Shown: piece by piece, positions 33,424 through 46,535 of the stretch | Layout: each line of letters begins with the position of its first letter | How positions within the stretch are numbered: position 1 is the first letter of the stretch | Assembly: GCA_018902385.1 (NCBI GenBank) | Contig: JABSSW010000037.1 | Coordinates: 1-64,000, forward strand | Reading direction: 5' to 3' | Origin: Physcia stellaris | Lineage: Eukaryota > Ascomycota > Lecanoromycetes > Caliciales > Physciaceae | Length of the DNA: 64,000 nt | Position numbers and translations under genes: made by a program | The notes under the pieces: generated by a model | Database searches by the model: none | What the model was told of the DNA's origin: nothing | Seen by the model: only the letters and a program-made list of their open reading frames with translations

Positions 33424-34944
33424 TACTACGTATCCAGCATGTTATATCCTAGTGCGCCAAGGCCGCATGGGTCTCTCAGATCTGCACCCTCTTCTAGCAG
33501 CTTCCATGATCACTTACGCATACTAATTTGTATGACAAAATACCTTCACCGTCGCTCAACAACGGCATCAACAGTAAAAATGAATATATCACTTTTGCTG
33601 AATCCAGCGCCCGATGTGCTTGCAATATCACCAATTCCTGCTACGTCTCAACGTCAACGTACAGCTTTATTGACTCGAGATCAACGTTTGCAAATACAAA
33701 CTTTACGCACACTGAATTGAAGTCACGACAAGATAATCGCACATCTTCGCTCGTTGAGCATCAATTGTACTACGTATCAAATGCAATATGCGACAATCAA
33801 TCGAGTTACTTCTCAAAAACAACGCTGCGAGTCTAAAGCCTTGTTGAACACTCTCACAAAACGACGTATAATCGATTTTATCATCAGTTCAAAACGTACA
33901 CGTCGTATGTCTTTCATTCAAATCAGTGAAAAGCTTCATCTCTTTGTTTCTGAGTTCGTTATGCGAAAAGCCATGCAAAAAGAAAGAATATTTCGAAGAT
34001 TGACTCGAACAAAGTCACTCATCTTCGAGAAAAACAGACTTTTGCGTCTTGCGTTTGCTCAAGAGCATCTCAATTGAATTCAATTACAATGAAATGTTAT
34101 ATTGTGAACGAATGAAATCTGAATAACGAATGACAGACATACACGATACGTTTCGAAGAAATTTTCAAACTTCTGAGCTGACTCAATCAGAACTTGAATA
34201 TTTCGACGCGTTGACGAAAAATATGAAATCGATTGTATAATGAAAAAGAAAAAATATCAATTCGACTGAATGTTTTGAAATTGCATTTTCGATGATTTGA
34301 GCAAAAATTTCTGCTTGTTTTGAAAGAAAAAGTGAAAAATCATTACATCGAAGTCATATTGTCAACGTATTCTTTCGCTTATTAATGATATGACTGTTTC
34401 AATTGCCGAACGAACGAAAAATAACTCGAAACATAAATTGAATTCGTATGCATTCAGAGTTTCGTTTCATGCAAAACGATATTAAAAAACACATTGCTCG
34501 CGTCACAATGAGCGAATTTGCAGAGAAAAAAATTCAATCTATACAATGATTTTCGTATTTTTTCGATTTGAATTCAATTGAAACAGTATGAAACTGAATG
34601 AAAAACTATATACAAGACAATTACGATGAAAAATTGAACTATGATCGTTTACGAAAAGCTGTGAAAACAGCGTGAAATTCTATAGAACAACGTTAATTGA
34701 ACGACTTGATTGACTCATTACATGATAAATGTTTAGTCGTTATAGTTGCAAATGAAAAACACACGAAATTTTGAGCAACATTTCTGATTCAGCTGCACAG
34801 TTTGTATGACAAATTGTATGATAATCAAACAAATAAATTGAGAAAACTTTTATGCTTTTCTTTTCGATTTTCGTTTCATCTCAGAATTCTTTTTATTTTC
34901 TGCAGACTTGACGCATTAGAATATAACATGCTGAATACGTAATA
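33424..34944 (+). mobile_element. Tc1/mariner DNA transposon, copy B, heavily CpY-mutated
   Basis: The element is 33426-34942 (1517 bases) with flanking TA at 33424-33425 and 34943-34944. Left end CTACGTATCCAGCATG and right end (reverse complement) TTACGTATTCAGCATG form the TIRs. It aligns with copy A throughout, including LLTRDQRLQ near 33665 and the HTH and DDE regions. Most differences are C-to-T or G-to-A at CpC or CpT. Its first 150-200 bases are hardly mutated, whereas the interior is saturated. The transposase frame (33582 onward) is destroyed by many stops. It lacks the 53-base segment that copy A carries at 30103-30155. Confidence 0.9.
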
Positions 34945-34948
34945 CGTA

Positions 34949-34983
34949 CTCAGAACGATTTCACGTGAAATCTCAAACTAGCG
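34949..34983 (+). repeat. left TIR of the outer transposon
   Basis: Begins CTCAGAACGATTTCACGTG and is the inverted partner of 46501-46535. Confidence 0.82.
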
Positions 34984-35607
34984 TGCAATTAGATTAGTTT
35001 TTTCATCAAAATATCGTAAACAATAAATAAATCTTTTCATTTGATCACATTAATTGCAATTGCAACGCAATCATTTTATTTATACGTTTATAACTTTCTG
35101 ATATGTTTCGTAAAATTAAAAAAAAATAAACGAATTATCGATTCGAAACAATGCGATCAATAAAAAGCGCGAAAAATCGATCGACGATGTTTCACAATAT
35201 TTCAACAAATGAAAATAATTACTTTGAAAAAACACGATAATACAAAGCGAAAAATGAAAATCAAAACGAACATAAATCAACGAAACGTAAACAAAATATA
35301 GAAACGAATCATGAACAAATTAGTGATTTCAATGAATATAAAAATTTCTCGTTACAAAATTTCGTTAACGTTTGACAAATCGATGAAATTTGAATTGTTT
35401 ATCATCGATTTTCGTTGTTACGAATACAAATTCACATCACATGCAAAAACAATCACGAATGAACAAATCGAACGTATAATTGATTACGTAATGTCGATTT
35501 CAAAAATCAAAAAAATGATTGCTTTGAAATTTATCAAAAAAATGAATTTGAAAAATTTGAAACACGACAAATATGAACGTGAATTATTTTTATCGAAATT
35601 TTGTTTT

Positions 35608-35795
35608 TGTTACGAACATGTCTGAAAATCTCGATTGAAATCTTATTTTATCAGCGAGAGTTCTTATTGAAATTAGCGCGATTTAGAGATTTGACGCTCA
35701 CAATTTACTTCTGACATTCGATTTTCTTGTACATATTTGCTCTTTAGATCAAATATTCTCGTTATGCTATTTGTTTTCTAGGCATGCGTTTTACA
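35608..35795. repeat. left LTR of the short element
   Basis: Starts TGTTACGAACATG and ends GCGTTTTACA; direct copy at 37412-37599. Confidence 0.85.
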
Positions 35796-36059
35796 TTATA
35801 TTTGATTTTCATCGTGACGAGCGATGTAAACTTCACATTCGCAAGATCAGCGAGTAGAAAAAAACGCGATCATTCAATTCGTGACGATTTCACTTTCAGC
35901 ACGAAATCTCAATCAATTTCGTGACGATCGCACACTTTCAGCACGAAACATTCTCAATTCGCAATGACGATGATTCATTGTCTTTAGCACAGCAGATTTC
36001 TCGTACAGAATTAGCGAAATTAATTGTTATTCGATCAAATTCTGTTTCTGTGAATTGTT

Positions 36060-36250
36060 CGTCGAAATACGCGAGTAATTAAATAAAATCGCCAAATATG
36101 CTCGTAGAAATACGCGAGTAATTAAAGAAAATCGCCAGTTGCTCGTAAGAAAAGCGAATAGAAACAATGTTTTCATCGCTCGTAAAGATACGCGAATGTT
36201 CAAAAGAAAATCGTCGAATCACTCGTAGAAATACGCGAGTCAAAAGAAAA
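36060..36250. repeat. degenerate tandem repeats inside the short LTR element
   Basis: Four to five irregular units of about 40-50 bases contain CTCGTAGAAATACGCGAG followed by AAGAAAATCG. Confidence 0.65.
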
Positions 36251-37411
36251 TCGTCAATCTGAAATTTTTTCTTTGAAAACAATGATTGCATTTCATTTTC
36301 ATTATGCGCATCGTGAATCAGCGAAAATGATCGTGAGTTTGCGAAAATGACGATCTTTTAATAGTTGATTTTTTTGTTTTGAAAGTCAGTCAATCAGTGA
36401 GTTTGTTACAACGACAGTCAATAGTCGATCTTCTTGTTCGTCGAAATCAATCGACATTCGATCAATAAACGATTTTCATGTTTTTTCGAGTCAGTCAGCT
36501 CACTCATCAAATGATTTTTACAATATTCATCTTTTTAAGCGTTGAAACATCGCTTGATAAAGAAAAAAATAAAAATCACACACACACATACACATCAAAT
36601 CAACAAACAATCATTAAAAATTTCAAACAAAAAATTTGAATTACGTTTCGTTTCGTTTTTGTTTCAACGATCTGTCTGCTTCAACGGCACTCAGTGAGTT
36701 CGCTAAAACGATTAGTGAATTTGCTTCAATGAAATTTTATTAACGAATCTGTTATAGCAATCTCAATGAGTTCGCTACAACGACACGAAAAGCGCATGCG
36801 TTCGATTCTTTACATTTTTCGCAATCAACATCAATGAGAAATGAATTTATTACATACAGCGATACGAGAACAAATGACATGAAAAGATGAAAAACAACAA
36901 TCAACGTGAATTTGTCACGCAGCAAATTCAGCTCGTCTTTTTCGCAATTTTTTGTCTGTTTGTCTGTCTGTCGTCAACACGTCATATTTCGAATATCTGC
37001 AATCAATCAGAACGCGTCGATTAATAAGAATTCGAAAAGTCCAAATTCGAAAAATTTGAAACAGCATACGTTCGCGAAATCGATATCGCTTTGTTGCTTT
37101 TCTGTTCGAGAAATCGATCGTTTCATCATACTAATTTGCAGATATTTTTCGCATCAATTCGACAAGATTTTCAACAAGATTCTCAACAAGATTCTCATTT
37201 CGATTGTTCTGACATATATTCTGTTTTCGTTTTCGTTTTTCTGTTTTCGAATTTATCTCTTCACGTTTATCGCATTTGATTTGAAACTTTCAGCGTCAAT
37301 CGTGATCAGACAGATATTTAGATCACAATCAATGAATTTCGTCACGATGTCGATCGATAAAAAAAATGAATATTCGTTTCGGAACGAAGTTTGAAAAAAA
37401 GAAGAAAATAG

Positions 37412-37599
37412 TGTTACGAACATGTCTGAAAATTTCGATTGAGATTTTATTTTATCAGCGAAAATCTTTATTGAAATTAACGCGATTTAGAAACTTGACG
37501 TTCACAATTTATTTTTGACATTCGATCTCTTTGTACATATTTGCTTTCTAGATCAAATATTCTCGTTATGCTATCTGTTTTCTAGACATGCGTCTTACA
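37412..37599. repeat. right LTR of the short element
   Basis: Starts TGTTACGAACATG and ends GCGTCTTACA. Followed directly by the duplicated GTTTT. Confidence 0.85.
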
Positions 37600-38345
37600 G
37601 TTTTAAACAAATAATGTACGATTTTGAATATGATCGTGAAATAATTGATTGAAAAATCGATTTGAACAATAAACATCGACAAAATCGATTTTTTTTTGCG
37701 CAAAAATATCGTCATTTTGATTGAAAACGTCGAAATATATCGTTTGACGAAATCAAAATTAAAAAAATCGAACATTATAACAAAAAAATATAAAAAGTTT
37801 CAAACGAAAAATTGAACGTCAATGTGATCAATAAATCAAAACAATCACATAACAAAATCATGAAACAAATATTTGTTCGTATTGAATACAAATACAAATT
37901 CAAATTGATGTTTTTTTGATTCGAAACAGAAAAAAAAAGCAAAAAACAACGATCGATTTGAAATCAAAAAACGAAAATCGAATCAATTGAAATGTTTTGT
38001 TATTTGCGATCAATCAAGAAATTAAACAACAAGAAAAAACGATTGTTGATCGCAAAAAATTTGAACGTAAATTTCAATACGAAATGTTCAAACGAAATCA
38101 ATTGCTTATTCGAAAAAATCGCTTTAATGAAAACATGAATTGATATATATATTTCAATAAAATATTGAAAATTGACGCGTTTTTTGAATTGAAACGATTA
38201 CAACAACAAAATCGAAATTCGATCATGATCGAAAACAATGCAAAAAATCACATCGTTTGTGACGAATTTTGAAATATATATAAATGTCACAAATTCAACG
38301 ATTGATCAACGAAAAGTTTCGATTTGAATTCAATCGAAAAAATTT

Positions 38346-38539
38346 TGTTAAACGTGATGTGTGAATTGATTGATTTAAAAACTATGAACGACGAAATGTC
38401 AATTTATGTACAGTAATTGCGAATCAATTGTCTGATCATCATTCATTTAATATGAGATGACGACAAAATTCTTGTCAAAAGTCATGTCAAAATATTTGAT
38501 TTAAGTTCATATCATCTAATTTGACTTTGTGTCATAACA
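38346..38539 (-). repeat. 3' LTR of the Gypsy element (minus orientation)
   Basis: 194 bases, TGTTAAACGTG...GTCATAACA on the plus strand. The same length as the partner at 45607-45800. Confidence 0.93.
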
Positions 38540-41500
38540 ATTTGTCAATCAAAAAAAAAAGAAAAATCAATGTTTTCATTGAGTTTCATGTTTTATCATC
38601 ATGCGTAATCATATCATGCATCAATTTATTTTTTTTTCGTTTTTCGTTTGTCGTTGCGATCACTAAAATCATTCGGATGATTGAATTCGTATTGTTCAAT
38701 AAAATTCGTGACGTTGTTCAATTCTGAAATATTTCGTCATTCGTCGTATTCTGAATCGTAATTCACTCAACGAATCAGATACTGAATGACTAAAGTTTTG
38801 TTGTATTTTCTGATTCGCTTGTCGATTAATTTCTCGACTTCATAAAACTTGTATTGATTCGTATCACTTTCGATCTCAATGAAATCAAAATAATGAAAAC
38901 GAAAACGTTCATAAAAATCAATTTCGACAAATGTTGATTCGAACTGTGCAATAAACACGACGAAATGAATTCGTCATGTTGATGACAATTTCAATTTGTA
39001 CGCGAAACGTTCGATGCGTTCAAAAATTCGAAATGATTCGCAACGTTGTTGAAATAATTTCGAATTTGATCTGTCAAACAGCTTGTAATTTTTGTTGAAT
39101 TGTAAATAAATTTTTCATTTTGTTTTAATCGAATAGAAATATGACGCGAGTCATAATATATTTTGATTTTGACAGTCGCAAAATTCGTAACATCGACAAT
39201 TTCTCGCTAATATTTCATGCGTTGAGTTGACAAATTTTGTATTTTTGCTGTGTTAAATGCGATTAAATTTGATATCGCGTTTTTGATTTTGAATTCGTAT
39301 ATGATTTCGTTGAATGATAAATTTGTAGCGATGTTAAACGTGTTGTTTAATTGAATTTGAATTGTCGAAAAAGCTAAAATGTAATCGATGTTCGAAAATT
39401 CGATAACGAAATATCTGATAACAATTTCAACAATTTGATTGATTCGTTTTGACGAGTCATTCGTTTGCGAATGATATGTCATTGAAATCAGCAATTTCGT
39501 GTTTAATCTGATAAAAAATATCTGTCAAAAATTCGACATGAATTTTGAATTTCTGTTTGAAATTATAATTTCAAACACATTTCAATCGACGATTAATAGT
39601 TTGTTCAATAATGCGTTGATTCATTTTTTCGCTTCATAAATGTTTTTGTCGAAAATCAATGAAACTCGACGAAAGTGTTTACAAATTGCGAACATAATCG
39701 TGTTCATTTCGTCAAACATAATTAAAATGAAATCAATGACAATGATATGAAACGAACGCGAAACGAATGTGATAAACATCAATTTTTCGTAAAATCGATG
39801 ACGCTTGATTTGTGTTAATTGACAAATAAAACAGTGCTCGATGTATTTTCTGATTTTTCGCGAAAATCGAAGTATGTATAACGTATTGAAAATTTTGTCA
39901 TAGCATCGATGAACTTTCGAATGATGATTTTGATCGTGAACTAAACGAAATATTTCGCGTTTCACAATGACAAATATACACGATCGACGCGAATCAATGT
40001 TAACGTGATATATAATGTCATTCGTATTTATTGCGAAATTAATTTTTGTTTTGAATTTCTTTGATATAAATTTCGTATCGTCATTTTTTTGTTCATTGAC
40101 GTTTCGCTTCGCTACGTTGTCTTCGAACGACGATGAAATTTGAAAATTTCGAATCGACAATTTTTGTTTTTTTTTTGCACTCGAATCGTCAGCGATTTTA
40201 ACATTCTGATCATGTTTCGTCATGTTTTTTTTTTTTGATATTCGTTCTTGATTTTTTTCTTTAAATTTTTCGACATGACAATAAGAATGTCTTGAAGAGC
40301 GTAACAATCGAAATTATTCGAAAAATCGATTATTTCGTCATGATATGTGTTCAGATCAAGTCTATTTTCTGAATTTTTGTCGATTTGTTCATTTTCAAAA
40401 GTTAATCTTGATAGCGCATTCGAAACGACATGATTTTTTCTTGATTTATATTTCATTTTCAATCTAAACTGTGACAAATAAACTGAAACACGAACGAAAC
40501 GAAAATTGAATTTATCGATGTTGTTCGAGTTCATCGTGATTTGTTTAACGATGAAAATATTGACGACATGATTCGTGAAAACGACAATGATATTTTTGAT
40601 TGTTTTTATCATATATCGAATTTTTTTGACAATTCATATTAAATCACACATTTCGAATTCGATGAATCAATATTTGATTTCGATTTCGTTCAACATTCTG
40701 CTTAGAAATAAAATGAGTTCGATGTCGTTACGCTTGAATTTGTCTGAATTGTTGTTTGCTTTAAAATGATAAATCATCGCGTCGAATTCGCGTCGTTTAA
40801 ACGCATCGATGTCGATGTACAATTTTCGATCGAAATTGAAATGTATCAGAAATGAAATTTTGCTAGAAATCTTTTGCAATAGTCGATATGATTTTAATTT
40901 TTCAATTGAAAAATTGTTCATTACAATTTTTTGCGAATAAATTTTGCGAATCGTTTTCTTGTTGTTTGAAAATTGACGTAAAAATAAAATTTTGCGACGT
41001 TGTAACGCGTTCGTTTTTTGAACATAAAACGCGACGAAATCTCGTAATTATTTTGTAAAATTTAAATAAATTTTCAGATTTTTGAAAATATAAAAAAAAT
41101 TCAATTTGACTATTGTTTTCAATTTGTCGATTGCGATAATGAAATCAAAAACGTCAATTTTTTGATCAAAAAGTGCGATCGTAAAATAGTCGAAAAACGA
41201 TTTTTTCGACGATAAATTAATTTCATAAATATTCAATCGTTCGAATATCGAATGTAAATGAATCATATGTTTTTCAAAAGTATTGAAAAAAACGACAATG
41301 TCGTTTACGTAAACACGAACAAATTCGCGAAAATTTCGAAAAATAGAGTCGATTCGTCGCTGTACGTATGATGATAAATTTTTGAAATTCATCACGACGA
41401 CGTTAAATTGTTTCTGTCTTTTATGTGAAACGACGATAAATTTATGTTTGTTTGCAAACTTTATCAATCATTGATGAAAGAAATTCGCAACGTCAAAAAC

Positions 41501-44500
41501 GAATATGAATTTGCAATCGACGACAATTGAAATAATGTCTGATTGAAAAAGCATAAAATAAAAATCGATTAAAATGATTTTGTTTAATTCGCGTATATTC
41601 ACGACGATTCGATTTTTGCGTTTTGAATCGTTTGATTCAAATACTGTTTTTCATATTGCGAAAACAAAATAATCATGCGAAATGAATTGATTGATATATT
41701 TCATGCGTTTTTGAACGTGCAATTTATCGAAAATTTCATCAACTAGCTTTCGATTTGCGAAATCGAAAAAATAAATTTTTGCTGCTTTTATTTTCGCGTC
41801 GAATTTGAATTCAATTGACATTCATTCATTTTTCGAAATTCGTACGATAAATTCATTGTCGTTTCATAATTCTGAATAATTCAACGCAACGTCTGCAAGC
41901 TTAATTCGAGCGTTAACGTCATCGTAAACGATAATTTCAACAAACAAAACTTCTTTCGCACTAATATTAGAATTTACAACAATAAAATCGTTAAAATTGC
42001 GTGCAAAATTGAACGCAAAATCGACATTTGCATCGACGAAATTAGTCGCGATCGCATCGTGCAAATTCTCATAATTAATCGTCATAGTCGCGTCAATTGT
42101 CATGATCGAAACATCAAATTTCAACGTTTGCTTGAATCAATTTTTAGAAACAAACTTATGAGCATTAGCAACTAAATGAACGTATTTCGAATTAACTAAA
42201 TAGTATTCTTTTTTTTCGTATTTTTGTACGAATTTCAAACGCGTATTTTTGAAAATGTAAACATTTTCAAAGTTGATGTTGTGAACTTGAACGATTTCTG
42301 TATGTGCATCGATGATATGTGAAAACACGTCTTCATTTTGATTTAATCGTTCAATTCGTGCTGACGTAAACATAAAGTCGCGTTCAATAAACAGATTATC
42401 TTTGTCACGTAACTTGAATGAAATTGTAAAAGTTGATTTGATTGAAATTTTAATAATTTCGTTAGCACGAACAACGCGCTTGATTTGTGATTCAACATTA
42501 ATAACATTTAATTTAACTCGTATATTTTTGCAACTTTTTATAATGACGACTTGTTTGCTTACATTTATATTCATTTGCTCTGAACTCAGTATATCATTGT
42601 TTAGAAAAATTTTTGTTTTCAGTTTTTTCATTATGTAAATTTGTCGCGTAAATGTGACAATCGCATTCTCGTCATCAATCGAAATTTCAAAAACACGAAA
42701 AATTAATGAAATATGATCAGTTGTTGTGACGACGACATTTTCGATATCGCGAATTTTGAAAAATTTCATGATTTGTCGCGTATGAACTCTGTAATCAAAT
42801 ATTTTTTGCATCAGAAATTTACGATCGATTAATGACGCATCGCATTCGATATCGACGCACATATCGATGAAAAATTGTTTTATGTTTGTTTTCATCGTGA
42901 CGTAACGTCACGAGCGAAATTCGAAACTGAATCGTGTATTTGTTTTGACGCTTGATTGTATGATAAATGTCTGATAATTATGAACATCTTTCGTCGACGA
43001 TATGTCAAATTTAATCGAAACTGTCTGACACGAACGCAAATGTCGATGAAATTTGTTATTAAAATAAAATTCCGATTGACAACGTTTGCATGCATAAATT
43101 TTTGTCTGTTTGATTGAAATATTCACAAAATATTCAAATAACTCATGAATCACATAACTTTTATTAAATTTCTGAATTTCGAAATGTTTCTCGTCATGAT
43201 ATTTTTCATTTATCATAAATATTTTTGACGCGTTTTCAATATTCATGTTGTGATTATTTTGATAATTTTTTTCATCGTTTGAATAATTGTTTTTTGTTTT
43301 TTTTTTCGCAAAGTACGTTCGTCGATATGATGTTTCATTTTGATTTGACGTTTCATTCTGATTAAAATAAATATCTTGCTTAGACGAAAACGGAAATAAA
43401 TTTGAAAAATCAGCAAAATATTGATTAAGACGTAAAAATTGCGAATATTGAGATCGCGAATCGAACGTGTTTCGATTTTTTTGAATTTCGTTTTGTTGCG
43501 TTTGTTGAAATCGATATTGCTGATTTTCGTATGAACGTTTTTGCATATTTTGTGTCGATTGTTGTCGATTTGAATAGTTTGATTGATACGAACGTTGTTG
43601 AAAAATGTAAACGTTATTTTGCTTTTCAAACTGATACGATGTCGAATATTGAATTTGACGAAACTGCGAAAAAAATTCATTGAAATTTTCGTAATCTACA
43701 CGTTCATTGATAACAGAAAGAGTATTATACGAATCGAATGAAATTGATGTTGATAATTGAAAACGATAAATGAATTGAGAACGACGCTCGTTTTCGAACG
43801 AATGATAAAATCGATATCGATTTTCGATGTTTCATTATATTTTCTTTTTATCATCGAATTGTTGAAAAAACTCATTCATTGTAATTTTTTCTGTTGATTT
43901 GATCAAATTTCGTCGAAATTTCAATTTCAATTCATTGTAAATTAAATACAGTTGCGAGTAAATTGATATCATTGTCGATTTAGTTTTTCTGATTATAATT
44001 TCAACGAAGTCGAATGACTCGCGATGTCGACGAGCATTTTTCATCGTGTATTTTTTTTTCGTGATGATCGTCAACGTTGTTGATGACGATTTTTTGTATC
44101 GTTTCAACAACAAACGTTTTCATTTTTTTACGTCATTTTCGAATTTGATCAATCGTTTTTGATCATCGTTGATTATTTTTGTGTATCAACGTAACGCGTG
44201 ATCACGCATGCAATTATAAAAATTTGTTCGAATCACATCAACATCTTTGAACAATGTCATATTTTTAATTTTTTCAATGTAAAAATGAACATTTCGAAAG
44301 TATGTATTTTTGTTCGAATGCTCGATCGAATTGTCGATAATAGCGTTCTTTTTTTCGTATCACGAATCGAAAAATTTTGTTTTTTGAGCATTTCATTTGA
44401 CGTCATCGTCATTGTCAGAAAATTCGATTGAATCTGATGATTCGACAAAATTTTGAAATTTTGTCTGAACATCGTTTCGAACATTTGTAATTAATGTCTG

Positions 44501-45606
44501 AAAAATTTGTCATTGCTGTTGTGTAAATTTCGTGTTCTGTCAATTGTTATTTTCGCTCGTCATGTTTGTATTGAATGCAAAAATAAATTCGATATTTTTT
44601 GTGTTTCGAGAAATAATATTCAGCGAAACTATGATGCTATTTCGTCGTTGAAAAAACGAAATCGACGAAATGACTTGAAATTTACGACGTAAATTTTCCG
44701 AAAAATGAATGTAAAAAATATCAAAAAAAATATTTGCAATCGTCGATTTTAAATCAAAAATGAATGACGTAACACGATCATTGATTCAATCGAAAAATGA
44801 TTGACTATTTCGATAAGTTTTTGTGACGATCACGAAAGCTCTAAAATCTTTGCGAAAGCGAATTTTGTCGACGATTCACTTTGTTGAATAAACAATGTTT
44901 GTCGAAATCGAATGATTAATGATTGACAACGATGTTGATTTAAAAAAACTGATTACGATGTTGTTCACAATAATTTCTGTCGATGTATTGACAAAATAAA
45001 TCGAATCAATTGTATCGATGTAATCGAATAACTCGAACGCAATGCGAATGACTTGTGATGTGAAAACAGTCAAAATGATTTAAATGAAAATGACAAGCAA
45101 TGCTAAATTCTGAAATAAAAAATAATAAACAAAACAAGAAAAAAAAAACGAATTGAAATTTTCAAAATAATTGAGCAAATTTTCTGTTGTTGAAAAAACA
45201 AATGAAATCGTTGAACTGAAACTGTTCGAATCAGACAAAAATTCAAATGTGAATTGACATTCAAATGCGTCGTCATTGAGCGATGACAATGCGAATTTCA
45301 GCGAAAGTTCGAAATGCTTTGAATATTTGAATGAAAAATCAATCGTTTCTGCTGAAAATTGTAAAAAAAATGAAAAATTTGATTGAAATTTTCATTTTCA
45401 ATTGAATATTTGTTGCTGATGATTGATTTCGATCGACACGTCAATCAAACGACAATCAAATTTTTGATTGCGATCGTGAAAAAAATACTGATGAACAATT
45501 GATTTGCATACAAAATGCAAAATTGTTCGAAAACTGATACGTTAAAAGACAAAAAATGATGTCGTTTTGTTTACGTACAAATCATCGCTTGAATGATGTT
45601 ATCAAT

Positions 45607-45800
45607 TGTTAAACGTGATGTGTGAATTGATTGATTTAAAAATTATGAGCGACGAAATGTCAATTTATGTACAATAATTGCGAATCAATTGCCTGATCAT
45701 CATTCATTTAGTATGAGATGACGACAGAACTTTTGTCAAAAATCATGTCAAAATATTTGACCTAAGTTCATATCATCTAATTTGATCTTGTGTCATAACA
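45607..45800 (-). repeat. 5' LTR of the Gypsy element (minus orientation)
   Basis: 194 bases. Thirteen transitions and no length change relative to 38346-38539. Confidence 0.93.
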
Positions 45801-46500
45801 AATTTGAACGTGATGTCGTCAATGATTTAAAAACAACGATATGATGTTTTATAATCGACGAGAAATCATGATTGAATGAAAAACGATTTGAAAGATTTTA
45901 TCTTATCGATTAATCAACAAATGATTCAAAAATATGAAAAGTTTATTAAACAAAATCATTGAACATGAAAACAACAACGATTTTCAAATTTAAACGACGT
46001 TTACACGATTTTCGATACAAATGTTGTTTTGATATTGATATGTACGAATTATCGAATTGACAACATCACGTACAGATATGATTTGAATCATGCGATTGAT
46101 GATTTGTACGATTTGATTTTGACGAATTCATTTCAAAAAAGTTGTTTCATTCATGAAAATCATTTCATCGTTTTGTTGCATGATATTGTTGATTTTTGAT
46201 ATAAATTTTAGTGTATCGTTTGTTTGAAATCGTCTATGATTCATAAAAAAATTATTTGAATTGTTTGAAAAATGTTAATTTGCTGAAATGAAAAAGAAAA
46301 AAGAATTCGAATTCGACGCAATTCTAAAGCATTTACACACAAAATCGATCGTAAATTGCACGAGTACGTTAGTCATAACGTAAATCTAATCGTATAAGAG
46401 ATAATAGAGCAACAGATTGTGTGATGATGATGCAATCGAATTAATAGAGAATATAATTGAAAATTTCTGATATTTTTGGTGAAGCGGAGCCGGTTATTAG

Positions 46501-46535
46501 CGCATTTTTGAGATCTCACGTGAAACCGCCCTGAG
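46501..46535 (-). repeat. right TIR of the outer transposon
   Basis: The reverse complement begins CTCAGGGCGGTTTCACGTG. It is unmutated compared with the left end. Confidence 0.82.

Larger units (their letters stand above)
35608..37599. mobile_element. short LTR element, TRIM-like fossil
   Basis: A 1992-base element with direct LTRs 35608-35795 and 37412-37599 (188 bases each, TGTTACGAAC...TTACA) and a 5-base target duplication GTTTT at 35603-35607 and 37600-37604. The internal part, about 1.6 kb, shows no reverse transcriptase, integrase or other recognisable polyprotein, so it looks non-autonomous (TRIM/LARD class). The structure is whole but the sequence is heavily mutated. The LTRs differ by about 20 transitions in my hand alignment. 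It is inserted in the outer transposon. Age is later than that host element and otherwise not datable. Confidence 0.82.
38346..45800 (-). mobile_element. Ty3/Gypsy LTR retrotransposon fossil, structurally complete
   Basis: A 7455-base element on the minus strand with 194-base LTRs at both ends and a 5-base target duplication AATTT (38341-38345 and 45801-45805). Reading on the minus strand: a gag-like region at about 44.1-42.9 kb with a Cys/His finger-like stretch, a protease-like region at about 42.9-42.1 kb, reverse transcriptase at about 41.9-41.0 kb, RNase H at about 40.95-40.25 kb, then integrase with its zinc-binding and core parts at about 40.2-38.8 kb. RT before integrase places it in Ty3/Gypsy. 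All parts are broken, with dozens of breaks. The two LTRs differ at 13 of 194 positions, all transitions, so the insertion may be young in time but fast-decayed. Confidence 0.92.

Noticed and set aside
36060-36250. CRISPR-like array from regularly spaced GCGAG repeats
   Set aside because: Units and spacers are irregular, inside a fungal LTR element, and no cas genes exist in this eukaryotic DNA.
33600-46500. Centromere or mitochondrial insertion
   Set aside because: The AT-richness is fully explained by identifiable nested transposons with directed mutation; no mitochondrial genes or rRNA seen.
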